A stretch of DNA of 64,000 bases, from NCBI RefSeq assembly GCF_008642295.1, contig NZ_CP029190.1:3215001-3279000 (forward strand), given 5' to 3'. Below the pieces are notes generated by a model, which was given only the letters and a program-made list of their open reading frames with translations, was not told where the DNA came from and did no database searches. Source of the DNA: Streptomyces venezuelae (GTDB lineage: Bacteria; Actinomycetota; Actinomycetes; Streptomycetales; Streptomycetaceae). The position numbers were made by a program, and so were the translations under genes. Positions 36,145 through 45,554 of this stretch are shown piece by piece. Position 1 is the first letter of the stretch. The number at the start of each line of letters is the position of its first letter.

Positions 36145-37479
36145 CTAGAGGACCCGGACCTCCGGGGTGTAGAGGATCCACCGGCCGCCGGCCGCGCGGA
36201 ACTCCTGCTCCTTCGCCGTGATCTCCTCCGCGTGGTTCCACGCGAACAGCAGCGCATAGTCCGGGTAGGGGGCGGCGAAGGCCTCCGCCGGGCGGACCGG
36301 GATGTGGGAGCCCGGGGTGAGCCGGCCCTGCTTGGCCGGGGTGGTGTCGCAGACGAACTCGATCAGCTCCGGGCCGATGCCGCAGTAGTTGGCGACCGTC
36401 GCGCTCTTCGCCGTCGCCCCGTACGCCACCACCCGGCGGCCCTCCGCCCGCAGCCGCCCCAGCAGCTCCGTCAGCTCCTCGCGGGTCCGCCGCACCCCGG
36501 CCGCGAACCGCTCCAGGGTGGCCGGCTCGGCCAGCGCCGCCGCCTCCTCCTCCGCCAGCAGCGCGGCCACCGCCGCCGAGGGGGCCTGGGCGCCCTGCCG
36601 GGCCAGGGTGTAGCGGACCTCGCCGCCGTGCACCGGCAGCCGGACCACGTCCACCAGCTCGAAGCCGTACCGGCGGGCCAGATTGCGTACCGAGCGGGCC
36701 GTGAAGAACCAGTAGTGCTCGTCGTAGATCTGGTCGAAGGAGGTGCGCTCCACGATCTCGCCCAGGTACGGGTCCTCGAAGACGAACACCCCCGTCGGCT
36801 TCAGCAGCGCGTCCAGCCCGCGGAAGACCGACTCCAGGTACGGGATGTGGCACAGCGTGTTGGCCGCGTACACCACGTCCGCCCGGCCCTCCGCGGCGGC
36901 GATCTCGCGGGCCGTGGACTCCTCGAAGAAGGCCGTCCGGACCCGGACGCCCTTCTCCCGGGCCCGGTCGGCCACCCCCGCCGACGGGTCGACACCCAGG
37001 TGCCGTACCCCGGCCGCGGCCACGGTCGCCAGCATCACCCCGTCGTTGCAGCCGAGTTCCACCACGAAGGCGTCCGGGCCGGCCGCCGGGCCGGCCAGCA
37101 GCTGCCGGGCGGTGTCCTCGAAGTGCCCGCGCATCACCGTCGATCCGGAGGAGTGGTACGGGTAGTCCTCGTGGAACATCCGCTCCCGCGGGACCTCCTC
37201 CATCAGCTGCACCATCGTGCACTCCCCGCACAGGCCCACCGCCAGCCGGAAGAAGAACTCCCCCTCCGTCTCCCCGGGGCGCGGGAAGGCATCGGAATTG
37301 GGCTGGGCCCCCAGATCGAGGAACTCGGTCAGCGGTCCGGCACAGGCACGGCATCGAGCGGTGCCGGTCGTGGCCGTCGTGCCAGTCGTGGCCGTCGTGC
37401 CAGTCGTGGCCGTCGTGCCAGTCGTGGCGGTCGTGGCGGTCGTGGCGGTCGTGGCGGTCGTGGCGGTCGTGGTGGTCAT
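36145..37479 (-). CDS. NDP-hexose 3-C-methyltransferase (EvaC/TylC3-like)
   Basis: The 444-residue protein has an N-terminal zinc site (CRACAGPL and CGECTMVQL, about 43-90), the SAM motif VELGCNDGVML (about 143-153), the catalytic Tyr/His in IYDEHYWFF and a C-terminal NAD-like fold (VVAYGATAKSATVANYCG). This is the three-domain architecture of enzymes that methylate C-3 of dTDP-3-amino-4-keto sugars. It is the last gene of a six-gene minus-strand operon and overlaps the epimerase (ATGA). Residues 2-40 are an unusual Thr/Ala/Gly repeat encoded by tandem 18-bp and 9-bp units; this lies outside the enzyme fold. Confidence 0.92.
   Translation of the reverse strand: MTTTTATTATTATTATTATTGTTATTGTTATTGTTATTGTARCRACAGPLTEFLDLGAQPNSDAFPRPGETEGEFFFRLAVGLCGECTMVQLMEEVPRERMFHEDYPYHSSGSTVMRGHFEDTARQLLAGPAAGPDAFVVELGCNDGVMLATVAAAGVRHLGVDPSAGVADRAREKGVRVRTAFFEESTAREIAAAEGRADVVYAANTLCHIPYLESVFRGLDALLKPTGVFVFEDPYLGEIVERTSFDQIYDEHYWFFTARSVRNLARRYGFELVDVVRLPVHGGEVRYTLARQGAQAPSAAVAALLAEEEAAALAEPATLERFAAGVRRTREELTELLGRLRAEGRRVVAYGATAKSATVANYCGIGPELIEFVCDTTPAKQGRLTPGSHIPVRPAEAFAAPYPDYALLFAWNHAEEITAKEQEFRAAGGRWILYTPEVRVL
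37361..37477. repeat. In-frame tandem repeats in C-methyltransferase gene
   Basis: Four 18-bp units (GTGCCAGTCGTGGCCGTC type) are followed by five 9-bp units (GTGGCGGTC type), read on the plus strand. They lie inside the first 40 codons of the C-methyltransferase and encode Thr-Thr-Ala/Gly triplets. Unit lengths are multiples of three, so slippage would change length without breaking the frame. Confidence 0.92.
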
Positions 37480-38054
37480 CGGTTCTCCTGAAGGGTCGCA
37501 GGGGTGAAGGTGGGGAGCAGGCCGCGGTCGGCCGCTTCGGCGAGGGTGGGCGCCCGCCGGTCCCGGTCCGAGAGGACCGGGGTGAGGTCCGCGGGAAGCG
37601 GCAGCCCGAGCGCCGGGTCCAGCACGGACACGGCGAGCTCGTGCTCGGCGACGTAACCCGTGGACAGCAGGTAGGACATGACGGTGTGGTCCTCCAGGGC
37701 CACGAAGGCGTGCCCGACCCCGGGCGGGAGGTACACCGAGCGGAAGCCCTCCCCGTCCAGCAGCACCGAGTCCCAGGTGCCGAACGCCGGGGAGCCCACC
37801 CGCAGGTCCACCACGAAGTCCAGGGCTGCGCCGCGCGGACAGTGGACGTACTTCTCGGTGCCCGGGGACACCGCGGTGTAGTGCACGCCCCGGACCACCC
37901 CGCGCCGCGAGACGCTCTGGCTGGCCTGCCGGACCGGGAAGAGCGGGCGGAACTCCCGCTCCTCGTAGGTGGAGACGAACAGCCCCCGGTCGTCGCGGTG
38001 CAGCTCCGGGGTGAATGCGATCGCCCCGGGCACCGCCAGCTCGCGCGCCTTCAC
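37476..38054 (-). CDS. dTDP-4-keto-6-deoxyhexose 5-epimerase (EvaD/RmlC-like)
   Basis: The 192-residue cupin of the RmlC family has [15 protein letters not shown], the catalytic-His segment [20 protein letters not shown] (about 49-68) and [21 protein letters not shown] (about 112-132). GVHYT in place of the GLHFQ of 3,5-epimerases and the small size fit 5-epimerases acting on 3-amino or 3-C-methyl sugars, which turn D- into L-sugars. The GTG start overlaps the stop of the aminotransferase gene and its own stop overlaps the C-methyltransferase start, so translation is coupled. Confidence 0.92.
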   Translation of the reverse strand: MKARELAVPGAIAFTPELHRDDRGLFVSTYEEREFRPLFPVRQASQSVSRRGVVRGVHYTAVSPGTEKYVHCPRGAALDFVVDLRVGSPAFGTWDSVLLDGEGFRSVYLPPGVGHAFVALEDHTVMSYLLSTGYVAEHELAVSVLDPALGLPLPADLTPVLSDRDRRAPTLAEAADRGLLPTFTPATLQENR

Positions 38055-39154
38055 CCGCACACCTCGCGCAGCGCCTCGATGACGGTGTCCTGGAGCTCCG
38101 GCGGCAGCGACGGGTACATCGGCAGCGAGAGGATCTCCCCGGCCAGGGCCTCCGTCACGGGCAGCGCGCCCGGCCGGTAGCCGAGGTGCGCAAAGCCGGA
38201 CATGGTGTGCACCGGCCACGGGTAGCTGATGTTGAGGGAGATCCCGCGCTCCTTGAGCGCCGCCATGATCTCCGCCCGGCGCGGGTGGCGCACCACGTAG
38301 ACGTAGTACGCGTGCTCATTGCCCGGCGCGGTCCGCGGCAGCACCAGGCCGGTCCCGGCCAGGCCCTCCTCGTACCGGCGGGCGACGGCCCGGCGGCCCG
38401 CCACATAGGCGTCCAGCCGGCCCAGCTTGCGGCGCAGGATCTCGGCCTGGACCTCGTCGAGCCGGCTGTTGTGGCCGGGGGTCTCGACGACGTAGTACCG
38501 CTCCTCCATGCCGTAGTAGCGCAGCCGGCGCAGCCGCCGGTCGGTCTCCGGGCCGGAGGTGAGGACCGCGCCGCCGTCGCCGTACGCGCCCAGCACCTTG
38601 GTCGGGTAGAAGGAGAACGCCGCCGCGTCGCCCATGGTGCCCGCGAGCCGGCCGTGGTGGCGGGCGCCATGGGCCTGGGCGCAGTCCTCCAGGACGGCCA
38701 GGCCGTGCTCGGCGGCGATCCGGCCGACGGCGTCCATGTCCACGCACTGGCCGTAGAGGTGGACGGGCAGCAGGCAGCGGGTCCGGTCGGTGAGCGCGGC
38801 CTCGATCCGGCCGGTGTCCATGAGGAAGTCCTCCTCGCGGACGTCGACGAACACCGGGACGGCGCCGACCGCGTCGATGGCCAGTACCGTCGGCGCGGCC
38901 GTGTTGGAGACGGTGATCACCTCGTCGCCGGGGCCGATGCCGAGGGCCTGCAGGGCGAGTGTGATGGCGTTGGTGCCGTTGTCCACGCCCACGCAGTGCG
39001 CGGCGCCGTGGTAGGCGGCGAACTCGGCCTCGAAGCCCTGCACGCTGGCGCCGAGGACGAGCTGCCCGGAGGAGAACACGGTCTCGACGGCGTCGAGGAT
39101 GTCCTCGCGTTCGGCCTCGTACTCCCGCAGGTAGTCCCAGACGTAGGTGGTCAT
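38051..39154 (-). CDS. NDP-3-keto-sugar 3-aminotransferase (DegT/DnrJ/EryC1; EvaB-like)
   Basis: The 367-residue PLP enzyme starts [20 protein letters not shown], a hallmark of C-3 sugar aminotransferases. The PLP-binding Lys lies in [18 protein letters not shown] (about 182-199, Lys near 188), with [11 protein letters not shown] and [16 protein letters not shown] in the standard positions. It would transfer an amino group to the 3-keto position formed after 2,3-dehydration. It is the fourth gene of the minus-strand sugar operon, overlapping both neighbours by 4 bases. Confidence 0.93.
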   Translation of the reverse strand: MTTYVWDYLREYEAEREDILDAVETVFSSGQLVLGASVQGFEAEFAAYHGAAHCVGVDNGTNAITLALQALGIGPGDEVITVSNTAAPTVLAIDAVGAVPVFVDVREEDFLMDTGRIEAALTDRTRCLLPVHLYGQCVDMDAVGRIAAEHGLAVLEDCAQAHGARHHGRLAGTMGDAAAFSFYPTKVLGAYGDGGAVLTSGPETDRRLRRLRYYGMEERYYVVETPGHNSRLDEVQAEILRRKLGRLDAYVAGRRAVARRYEEGLAGTGLVLPRTAPGNEHAYYVYVVRHPRRAEIMAALKERGISLNISYPWPVHTMSGFAHLGYRPGALPVTEALAGEILSLPMYPSLPPELQDTVIEALREVCG

Positions 39155-40086
39155 GCGCGGTCGTCCTTTCCAGGGGTGCCGCCGGTCAGGGCGGCGGCGG
39201 TACGGGCAAGGCCCTCCGGCAGCGGGACCCGCGGGGCCCAGCCGGTGGCGGTGCGGAAGGGGGCCGGGTCGGCGGTGACGTCCCGGAAGTCGGCGGCGGC
39301 GGCGTACGGGGGCGCCTGGACGCGGAGCACCGGTACCGGCGGGCGGCCGGTGCGGGCGGCCACCGCGCCGGCGAGGGCGTGGAAGACCTCGCCCAGCGGG
39401 AGGCTGCGGCCGGTGCCGACGTCCCAGTGGGTGCCGGCCAGGGCGTCGGCGTGGGCGAGGGCCGCGGCGAACGCGGTGGCGGCGTCCCGGACGTACAGCA
39501 GGTCCCGGCGGACCGTGCCGTCGTGCCACAGGGTGACCGGCTCGCCGGCCGCGGCCCGCCGGGCCATCGCCGAGACGACTCCGCGGCCGGCGGCCCCCGC
39601 ACCGGTCGCCGGGCCGGTCGCCGGGCCGTAGACGGTGGGCAGCCGCAGGCTGATCCCGCGGACGGCTCCCTCGGCGGTGGCCCGCTCCAGGACCCGCTCG
39701 GCGGCCCGCTTCCCGCGCTCGTACGGGGTCGGGGCACCGGGCCCGGACGGCGGCACGGTGGAGGCGAACAGCACCACGGGCGGCTGACCGCCCCGGGCGG
39801 CGAGCGCGCCGACCAGGTCCGTCATCAGGCGGGCGGCCGGGCCGTCCCCGGCTGCCCGCCAGTTCGCCGGCCCCGACAGCTCGGCGGCCAGCTGGACCAC
39901 CACGTCCGAGCCGGCCACCGCCTCGGCCGTCCGGCCGGGTTCGGTGAGGTCGGCGGTACGGTGCTCCGCGGCCGGAAGGTCCGCCGGGCGGCGCGAGACG
40001 GTGCGCAACCGGGCGCCCCCGCGGGCGAGTTCGGCGGTCACGGCCGATCCGATGAACCCGGACGCGCCGAGCACGGTGATCAGCAT
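39151..40086 (-). CDS. NDP-hexose 4-ketoreductase (EvaE-like)
   Basis: The 311-residue extended SDR has the NAD(P) motif [12 protein letters not shown] (about 4-15) and the active-site YERGK (Y-x3-K, about 126-130). [17 protein letters not shown] marks the nucleotide-sugar binding part. In deoxysugar operons with 2,3-dehydratase and C-methyltransferase, this gene supplies the final C-4 reduction that sets axial or equatorial 4-OH; the stereochemistry cannot be predicted from sequence by eye. Its start overlaps the end of the 2,3-dehydratase gene by 7 bases. Confidence 0.88.
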   Translation of the reverse strand: MLITVLGASGFIGSAVTAELARGGARLRTVSRRPADLPAAEHRTADLTEPGRTAEAVAGSDVVVQLAAELSGPANWRAAGDGPAARLMTDLVGALAARGGQPPVVLFASTVPPSGPGAPTPYERGKRAAERVLERATAEGAVRGISLRLPTVYGPATGPATGAGAAGRGVVSAMARRAAAGEPVTLWHDGTVRRDLLYVRDAATAFAAALAHADALAGTHWDVGTGRSLPLGEVFHALAGAVAARTGRPPVPVLRVQAPPYAAAADFRDVTADPAPFRTATGWAPRVPLPEGLARTAAALTGGTPGKDDRA

Positions 40087-41402
40087 GTGGCGTCCAGGCA
40101 GGCGAGCAGGGACCGGGCCTGCATGTTCACGTACGGCCCCAGGTGCAGCAGTTCCCGCAGCTGGCCGGGGGTCACCCAGCGGTAGTCCGGGTGTTCCGGG
40201 CGCCCGGCGGCCGGGTCGAGTTCCACGATCAGGTGCCGGCTGCGCGAATGGTGGAACCGGCCGCCCTCGTCGGAGAGCACGGTGTCGAACCGGACCGCCT
40301 CCGGTGCCGCGCCCAGCACCTCGGCCAGGAAGGCGGGCCGGGCGGCGGCCGGCAGCAGCTCGTAGTTCTCCGGGGTGCACTGCACGGTCGGGGCGAGCTC
40401 CGGACCGGCCAGCGCACCGGCCTCCGCCCGCAGCTGCACCAGTATGTGCGGAACGCCGTCGATGCGGGTCAGCAGGAAGGCGAGGACCCCGGTGTGGCGG
40501 GGGGCGATCATCGGCTGGTCCCAGCCGCCCACCTCGCGGCCGGCGGCCTCCACACGGACGCCGATCACCTCGAAGAACCGGCCGCTGTCGTGGCCGATCC
40601 GGCCGTCGGCCCGGCGCCAGCCGGCCAGCCGGTCCAGCGGCAGGCGCTCCCGCAGTCCGGTCCGGGACCGGGACCGGGCCCGGTTGATCCAGCCGAGGAT
40701 CTCCCCGGTGCCGTGGAGCGCAGGGCCCGGCTCGGCCGGCCCAACGGCCACGGCCGTCCCGGCGGGCACGGCGGGCACGGCGGGCAGGCAGGACAGCACG
40801 GACCGGGTGTCCATGTTCACCAGGTCGTCCACGGCCAGCAGCCGGCGCAGCTCGGCGAAGGACAGCCAGCGGAAGCCGGGGGCCGGTTCCCCTGCCCCGG
40901 CCTCCGGCCCGGCTTCCACGATCATGTTCCGGTTGCGCTTGCCCAGGAACCAGGAACCGTGCTCGGACAGCCGGAGGTCGGCCGTCACCCGCTTCGGGTC
41001 GGCCGCCAGGAAGTGTTCCAGATACGGGACTTGGGCGCCGCGGTGGACGCCGGTGTAGTTGCTGCGGGTCGCCTGCACGGTCGGCGAGAGCTGGAGCCCA
41101 CCCCAGTTGCCCGGTTCCGGTTTCAGCTGGATCAGGGCGTGCGGCACCCCGTCGACACGGGCGGTCAGCAGGCCCAGCAGGCCGGTCTCCGGCTGGTTGA
41201 TGATGGGCTGCTGCCAGTGCGGCACCGGATGGCCGGGCAGCCGGACGCCGAGCCCCTCGACGGAGAAGAACCGGCCGCTGCGGTGCCGGATCCCGCCCGC
41301 CGCCGGATCGGTGTCCCAGTCGGCCAGGGCCTCCAGCGGGACCTGCTCGGCCCGGGTCCATATCCGCTCCCGGGCCTCGGTCACCCAGTACGGGACGCTC
41401 AT
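40080..41402 (-). CDS. dTDP-4-keto-6-deoxyglucose 2,3-dehydratase (EvaA-like)
   Basis: The 440-residue protein is built of two homologous halves, as is typical for the family (residues about 15-225 and 240-440). Paired segments are [17 protein letters not shown] with [33 protein letters not shown] with [17 protein letters not shown], and [12 protein letters not shown] with [12 protein letters not shown]. The enzyme eliminates the 2-OH to open the route to 2,6-dideoxysugars. It overlaps the glycosyltransferase stop upstream and the ketoreductase downstream. Confidence 0.93.
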   Translation of the reverse strand: MSVPYWVTEARERIWTRAEQVPLEALADWDTDPAAGGIRHRSGRFFSVEGLGVRLPGHPVPHWQQPIINQPETGLLGLLTARVDGVPHALIQLKPEPGNWGGLQLSPTVQATRSNYTGVHRGAQVPYLEHFLAADPKRVTADLRLSEHGSWFLGKRNRNMIVEAGPEAGAGEPAPGFRWLSFAELRRLLAVDDLVNMDTRSVLSCLPAVPAVPAGTAVAVGPAEPGPALHGTGEILGWINRARSRSRTGLRERLPLDRLAGWRRADGRIGHDSGRFFEVIGVRVEAAGREVGGWDQPMIAPRHTGVLAFLLTRIDGVPHILVQLRAEAGALAGPELAPTVQCTPENYELLPAAARPAFLAEVLGAAPEAVRFDTVLSDEGGRFHHSRSRHLIVELDPAAGRPEHPDYRWVTPGQLRELLHLGPYVNMQARSLLACLDATC

Positions 41403-42448
41403 CGCAGCACGCTCCCGGCCGGCAGCACGTCCTCCAGGAAGGCCATCTGGTGCCGCATCGCGGTCCGGAAGTACCGGGTGTAGCGCTCGGCGTGCTCACC
41501 GGTCATGGTCGACAGCGGTACGCACAGGGAGACATGGGTGCCCCGGTCCACGAGCGCCAGGCCCTTCCAGACGGTGCCGCCGGTCGCCAGCGCATCCTCG
41601 ACCGCGGCCCCGAGCGCTTCCGTGCCGCCCTGCCAGCCGCGGGGCAGCACCAGCTCGCCGCGCTCCGCCAGCCCGCCGTACCACTCCAGCAGGTCCAGCC
41701 GGGTCGCGGCCAGTTCACGCTCCCGCAGCCGGGCATCGGAGAGCGCCCGGTAGCCGGCCCGGGCCTCCCGCGGGGTCTCGAACCGGGCGATCTCCTGGGT
41801 GAACTGCCGTTCCAGGCTGTGCGTCCGGGTCCGCGGGTCGTCGAGCAGGGTGACCGTACGGTCCAGCAGGGTGGTGCAGCGCTCACCCGCATCGGCGAAC
41901 CGCAGCCACAGGTCCCAGTCCTCCAGCCCGACCGGGGACTCCCGCCAGCCGCCCACCTGCTGGGCCAGACCGGCCACGTGCCCGGCACAGGAGTTCTCGA
42001 ACAGCGGGCTCATCAGCTGGATTTCGGGGTGCCAGACCAGGGAGACCGGATGGGCGGTGCTGGTCACCGTGCCCGCCTCGGTCATCTTCCGGGCCCGGCC
42101 GGCGACCCAGCGGGCCCCGCCCTCGAACGCCTCCCACATCCCCGCGAGATGGCCGGCCTCCCAGACGTCGTCATGGTCGAGGTAGGCGATGAACTCGCCG
42201 CGCGCCTCGTCCAGTGCGATGTTCGTGGGACCGGACTGGGAGCCGAACCGCCGGGTGCGCAGCAGCCGGACCCGGGGGTCCTGTGCGGCCACCGCGGCGA
42301 CCACGGCGTCCGTGTCGTCATCGCTCGCGTCCGAGACCACCAGCAGTTCCCAGTCGCGCATGCGCTGGGCGCGTACGGAATCCAGGGTCGACAGGATCGC
42401 CGTGCTGCGGTTGTACGTCGGGCAAATGACGGTGATGCGCGGTGGCAT
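41399..42448 (-). CDS. GT2-family glycosyltransferase A
   Basis: The 349-residue GT-A fold protein has the nucleotide-sugar site VICPTYNRS (about 7-15), the ribose/phosphate loop LVVSDASDDDTD, the metal-binding AYLDHDD (D-x-D type, about 94-100) and the acceptor/base region VGLEDWDLWLR (about 172-182, ED motif). GGAAAGG lies 9 bases before the ATG. As first gene of the sugar operon and homologous to the GT2 at 57651, it probably attaches the deoxyaminosugar to the peptide or processes a second sugar. GT2 enzymes are less usual than GT1 for such sugars. Confidence 0.9.
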   Translation of the reverse strand: MPPRITVICPTYNRSTAILSTLDSVRAQRMRDWELLVVSDASDDDTDAVVAAVAAQDPRVRLLRTRRFGSQSGPTNIALDEARGEFIAYLDHDDVWEAGHLAGMWEAFEGGARWVAGRARKMTEAGTVTSTAHPVSLVWHPEIQLMSPLFENSCAGHVAGLAQQVGGWRESPVGLEDWDLWLRFADAGERCTTLLDRTVTLLDDPRTRTHSLERQFTQEIARFETPREARAGYRALSDARLRERELAATRLDLLEWYGGLAERGELVLPRGWQGGTEALGAAVEDALATGGTVWKGLALVDRGTHVSLCVPLSTMTGEHAERYTRYFRTAMRHQMAFLEDVLPAGSVLR

Positions 42449-42643
42449 GTCGTGTGACCTTTCCGAGCGCGACCTTTTCAAGGTCAGGTGCGACGGAGTA
42501 TTCCACCGGGCCGGACTTCCCCGTCCCGGGGCGGGGAAGGGGCCGGAAAGGACTCTCCTCGCGGCGGGTGTGCAGCCTCTGGACGGTCCGTAGATTTGCT
42601 GTTGTCCGGCCGAGAGGTCGGGAAACGCAAACGGAGTGAGAAC
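42449..42643. promoter_or_regulatory. Divergent promoter region of sugar and daptide operons
   Basis: This 195-base spacer separates the leftward sugar operon from the rightward peptide operon. It contains GACCTTTTCAAGGTC (42471-42485, 6-bp arms with 3-base centre) and a hairpin CTTCCCCG-N8-CGGGGAAG (42516-42539). No exact -10/-35 pair stands out. A common regulator could act here on both transcripts. Confidence 0.55.
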
Positions 42644-43606
42644 ATGACCGCGTATTCGGTGCTCATGCCGTTCCTGCCTCGCCGGCCGGAACAGCTGCTG
42701 CCGTACGCAGCCCTGGTGGAATGGACCGATGCCCACCGGCTGTGGCAGGGACAGGCCATGCTGGTGGAACCCTTCCAGGGATTCGCCTCCGCGGCCGGTG
42801 CCGGCTTCCGGGTCCCCACCGGTCTCGGCGTCACGCTGATGCCCCTGCGGCATCCGTACGAGGCCGCCCACCAGGTCCGGTCACTGGCCCTGGCCACCGG
42901 GGAATCGGTGGTCGCGGGCTTCGGGCCGGGAGGCAAGTCCTTCCAGCGCGGTCTGCTGGGCGAGCCGTACGCCAGTCCGCTGACGGCGGCCCGCGAGTAC
43001 CTGACCATCATGCGGGGCCTGCTCTCCGGGCAGGCCGTGGACATGAAGGGCGAGTACTTCTCCTGCCACGCCGGAATGGGACCGGCGGTGGCACCCCGGA
43101 TCGATCTCGGTCTGGGGGTGCTGCGGCCGGGGATGGCCCGGCTGGCCGGCGAGATCGCCGACGCCGCCATCACCTGGCTGACGCCCGCGAGCTACCTGGA
43201 GGGCACGGTACTGCCGGCCATGCGGGAGGGCGCCGGCACCGCCGGACGCGGCACTCCGCGGCTGACGGCCATCGTCCCGGTGGCGCTGGACCGGCCCGGC
43301 CGGGAACCGTCGGACATGGTCATCGCGAGCAATGCGACGCATATGAAGGCACCGCATTACATCGACATGCTGCGGCAGGCCGGAATCGACATTTCCGGAC
43401 TGGAACTCCCGGCAGCGGCGAAGAGAATGATCGACGGCGGTGCATTCGTGCACGGCGATATCGACCGGGTCGTCGAACAACTCGACACCTACCGGAAGGC
43501 CGGGGTCGAGGAAATCATTCTCAATCTCACCGGTGTCTTCAACGTCCATGGCCAGAATGCCGTCATGGACGACCTCAAGACCATTCTTTCAGCAGTCTCT
43601 CGATAA
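42644..43606 (+). CDS. LLM-class F420/flavin-dependent oxidoreductase
   Basis: The 320-residue bacterial-luciferase-like TIM barrel has GLGVTLMPLRHPYEAAHQVRS (about 64-84), VAGFGPGGKSFQRGL and GVEEIILNLTG near the C-terminus. It is the first gene of the daptide operon (34 bases before the recognition-protein gene). In lanthipeptide clusters F420H2-dependent members of this family (LanJC type) reduce dehydroalanine to D-alanine. With a LanKC in this cluster, reduction of Dha/Dhb in the precursor is the most attractive role; oxidation of another group is the alternative. GGAGTGAG is the ribosome site. Confidence 0.88.
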   Translation: MTAYSVLMPFLPRRPEQLLPYAALVEWTDAHRLWQGQAMLVEPFQGFASAAGAGFRVPTGLGVTLMPLRHPYEAAHQVRSLALATGESVVAGFGPGGKSFQRGLLGEPYASPLTAAREYLTIMRGLLSGQAVDMKGEYFSCHAGMGPAVAPRIDLGLGVLRPGMARLAGEIADAAITWLTPASYLEGTVLPAMREGAGTAGRGTPRLTAIVPVALDRPGREPSDMVIASNATHMKAPHYIDMLRQAGIDISGLELPAAAKRMIDGGAFVHGDIDRVVEQLDTYRKAGVEEIILNLTGVFNVHGQNAVMDDLKTILSAVSR

Positions 43607-43639
43607 CCCGAAAACCAGTCGTACAGGGGGGTGGAAATC

Positions 43640-44716
43640 ATGAACGGTAGCGGTAACCGTATGTCCGTGGCCAAGCAGCACGTGATGTCCTGGGGTGTGG
43701 GCCGGGCGCTGTCCGGCCGGGCCGGGGAACCGGCCACGGGCGCCGGTACGGTGGTCCTGGAGAACGCGGAACACCTACCGGCCCTGCTCGGCTCGGACCT
43801 GGTCGGCCCGCACTCGGTGATCCTCTCCCCCGGAGCCGTCGAGACCGAGGGGGCACCGCTGGTCGTCGGGTACGAGGGCTCGCTGAGCGAACCCGGCGGC
43901 GACCTCTCCATCGACGACGAGTTCTTCCTCCAGTCCCAGGACTACGCGACCTCCGCCTATATGTCGGTGATCGGCGCCACCCTGGTCCGGATCACCGAGG
44001 AGGCCGACTTCGAGGCCTTCCTCGCCGATGCCGACCGGGCCCTCGCCGAGGGCGAGTTCGTCTCCTTCGTCACCGACCCCGCGGTCCAGCTCGCCGACGT
44101 CTCCGCCCTGGGCGGCGGCCCGGCCGGCGACGGCCCCGGCACCCGGCTGTGGGTCGGCCCCGAGGGCGAACTGTCGGTCTCCCCCGGCGGCAGCCGGATC
44201 GGTACCCTCGGCGACTCCTTCGCCACCGTCCAGGCCGCCTGGGAACACCTCAACTCCACGAGCGACAAGCCCTGTACGGTCTCCCTGGGCGCCGTCCTGC
44301 CGGAGCCGGACCGGGCCGCCGCGCTCGCCGAACGCCCCTGGCTGGGCCGGTACCTGGCCGCCCTGAACGCCGTACGGGAACTCCGTGCCCGCGGTCTGGG
44401 CGAGGCACGGGTCTCCGGATTCGGCGGACGCCTGGCGCCCGCCGTCCAGAGCGAGACCACCCGGCCCGCCGACCTCACCGACGCCGAGCTGCCGCTGCTG
44501 CTGTGGACCGACGAGGCCGCGTACCTGCACGCCTCCGGCCGGACCTTCCGGATCAACCGGTCCGCCGGTGAACTCGCCGAGGCCCTGCTGGTGCACGGCT
44601 CCCTCGACGCCGCAGCCGCCCACGCCGACCGCGACGCCCTGGCACGTGTGGAGTCCTCCTTCGCCGCCGCCGGTGTGCACCTGCGCTCCGGCGAGCTGCT
44701 CGGCGCGGGGAAGTGA
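43640..44716 (+). CDS. Daptide-type RiPP recognition protein (MpaB-like)
   Basis: The 358-residue protein has no catalytic motif visible by eye. It lies directly before the methyltransferase, aminotransferase and dehydrogenase genes in the order typical of daptide clusters, where this position is held by the leader-binding protein. Features are MSWGVGRALSG at the N-terminus, DEFFLQSQDYATSAYMSVIG (about 94-113) and a C-terminal LLLWTDEAAYLHASGRTFRI that could be part of a winged-helix recognition element. GGGGGGTGGA precedes the ATG. The assignment rests mostly on gene order and size, so it is less certain than its neighbours. Confidence 0.72.
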   Translation: MNGSGNRMSVAKQHVMSWGVGRALSGRAGEPATGAGTVVLENAEHLPALLGSDLVGPHSVILSPGAVETEGAPLVVGYEGSLSEPGGDLSIDDEFFLQSQDYATSAYMSVIGATLVRITEEADFEAFLADADRALAEGEFVSFVTDPAVQLADVSALGGGPAGDGPGTRLWVGPEGELSVSPGGSRIGTLGDSFATVQAAWEHLNSTSDKPCTVSLGAVLPEPDRAAALAERPWLGRYLAALNAVRELRARGLGEARVSGFGGRLAPAVQSETTRPADLTDAELPLLLWTDEAAYLHASGRTFRINRSAGELAEALLVHGSLDAAAAHADRDALARVESSFAAAGVHLRSGELLGAGK

Positions 44717-44726
44717 GCCCGCGGCC

Positions 44727-45554
44727 ATGGCCCTTGCACTGACTCCGCTCTCCGTACCCGGCGACGCCGGCCGGCTGATCGCCGGACTCGGCGACCGGGC
44801 CGAGCTCCACGACCTGTACGACCCGACCGGTTCACCGGTCTACCACGACCTCTCGGTCCGCGACACCCACGAGGTGCGCGAACTGATCGCCCAGGTCCGC
44901 CGTACCCCGGGGGACGTCCTCGAACTCGCCGCCGGATCCGGCCGGCTGACCCTGCCGCTGCTCGCACTGGGCCGCTCGGTCACCGCACTGGAACTGTCGG
45001 AGGGCATGCTCGGCCTGCTCGCCGAGCGGCTCGCCGAATCCCCGGCCCGGCTGCGCGAGCGCTGCACCCCCGTCCACGGGGACATGAGCTCCTTCGCGCT
45101 GGGCCGCCGGTTCGATGTGATCGTGCTGGGCACGACCACGATCTCGCTGCTCGACGCGGCCGGACGGGCCGGACTGTACGCCGCAGTGCGCGAACACCTC
45201 GCGCCCGGCGGCCGGTTCCTGCTCTCCACCGCCGAAATCGCCGAACGTGCCGACTCCGGCGCGCAGACGGACGCCGAGGCGGTGTTCGAGGTGACCGGCG
45301 CCGGCGGCTCCGACTACCGGATGCACGAGTACTGGCCGGCCGGAGCGGAAACCCGGACCGTCACCATCTTTCCCGCCCCGATCCCGGACAGCGGCCCCGT
45401 CACGGTGTGCACCACCACCGTCGGAGTGCTGCCCGCCGACCGGCTGGCAACCGAACTCGAACAGGCCGGCCTGTCCGTCCTGGCCCGGCACCCGCTGCCG
45501 GCCGGCGGCTCGCGCCACCACGACGTACTACTGGAAGCAGGTGTCACGGCATGA
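44727..45554 (+). CDS. Daptide N-methyltransferase (MpaM-like)
   Basis: The 275-residue class I methyltransferase has SAM motif VLELAAGSGRLTLPLL (about 64-79), the acidic end VTALELS, and IVLGTTTISLLD (about 132-143). In daptide biosynthesis this enzyme dimethylates the new C-terminal amine. It lies 10 bases after the recognition-protein gene and overlaps the aminotransferase start (ATGA), so the three are co-translated. N-methylation of the aminosugar is a less likely alternative, given the location outside the sugar operon. Confidence 0.85.
   Translation: MALALTPLSVPGDAGRLIAGLGDRAELHDLYDPTGSPVYHDLSVRDTHEVRELIAQVRRTPGDVLELAAGSGRLTLPLLALGRSVTALELSEGMLGLLAERLAESPARLRERCTPVHGDMSSFALGRRFDVIVLGTTTISLLDAAGRAGLYAAVREHLAPGGRFLLSTAEIAERADSGAQTDAEAVFEVTGAGGSDYRMHEYWPAGAETRTVTIFPAPIPDSGPVTVCTTTVGVLPADRLATELEQAGLSVLARHPLPAGGSRHHDVLLEAGVTA

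Noticed and set aside
37361..37477. Possible CRISPR-like or VNTR array
   Set aside because: Units are contiguous without spacers and lie in a coding frame; this is a coding tandem repeat.
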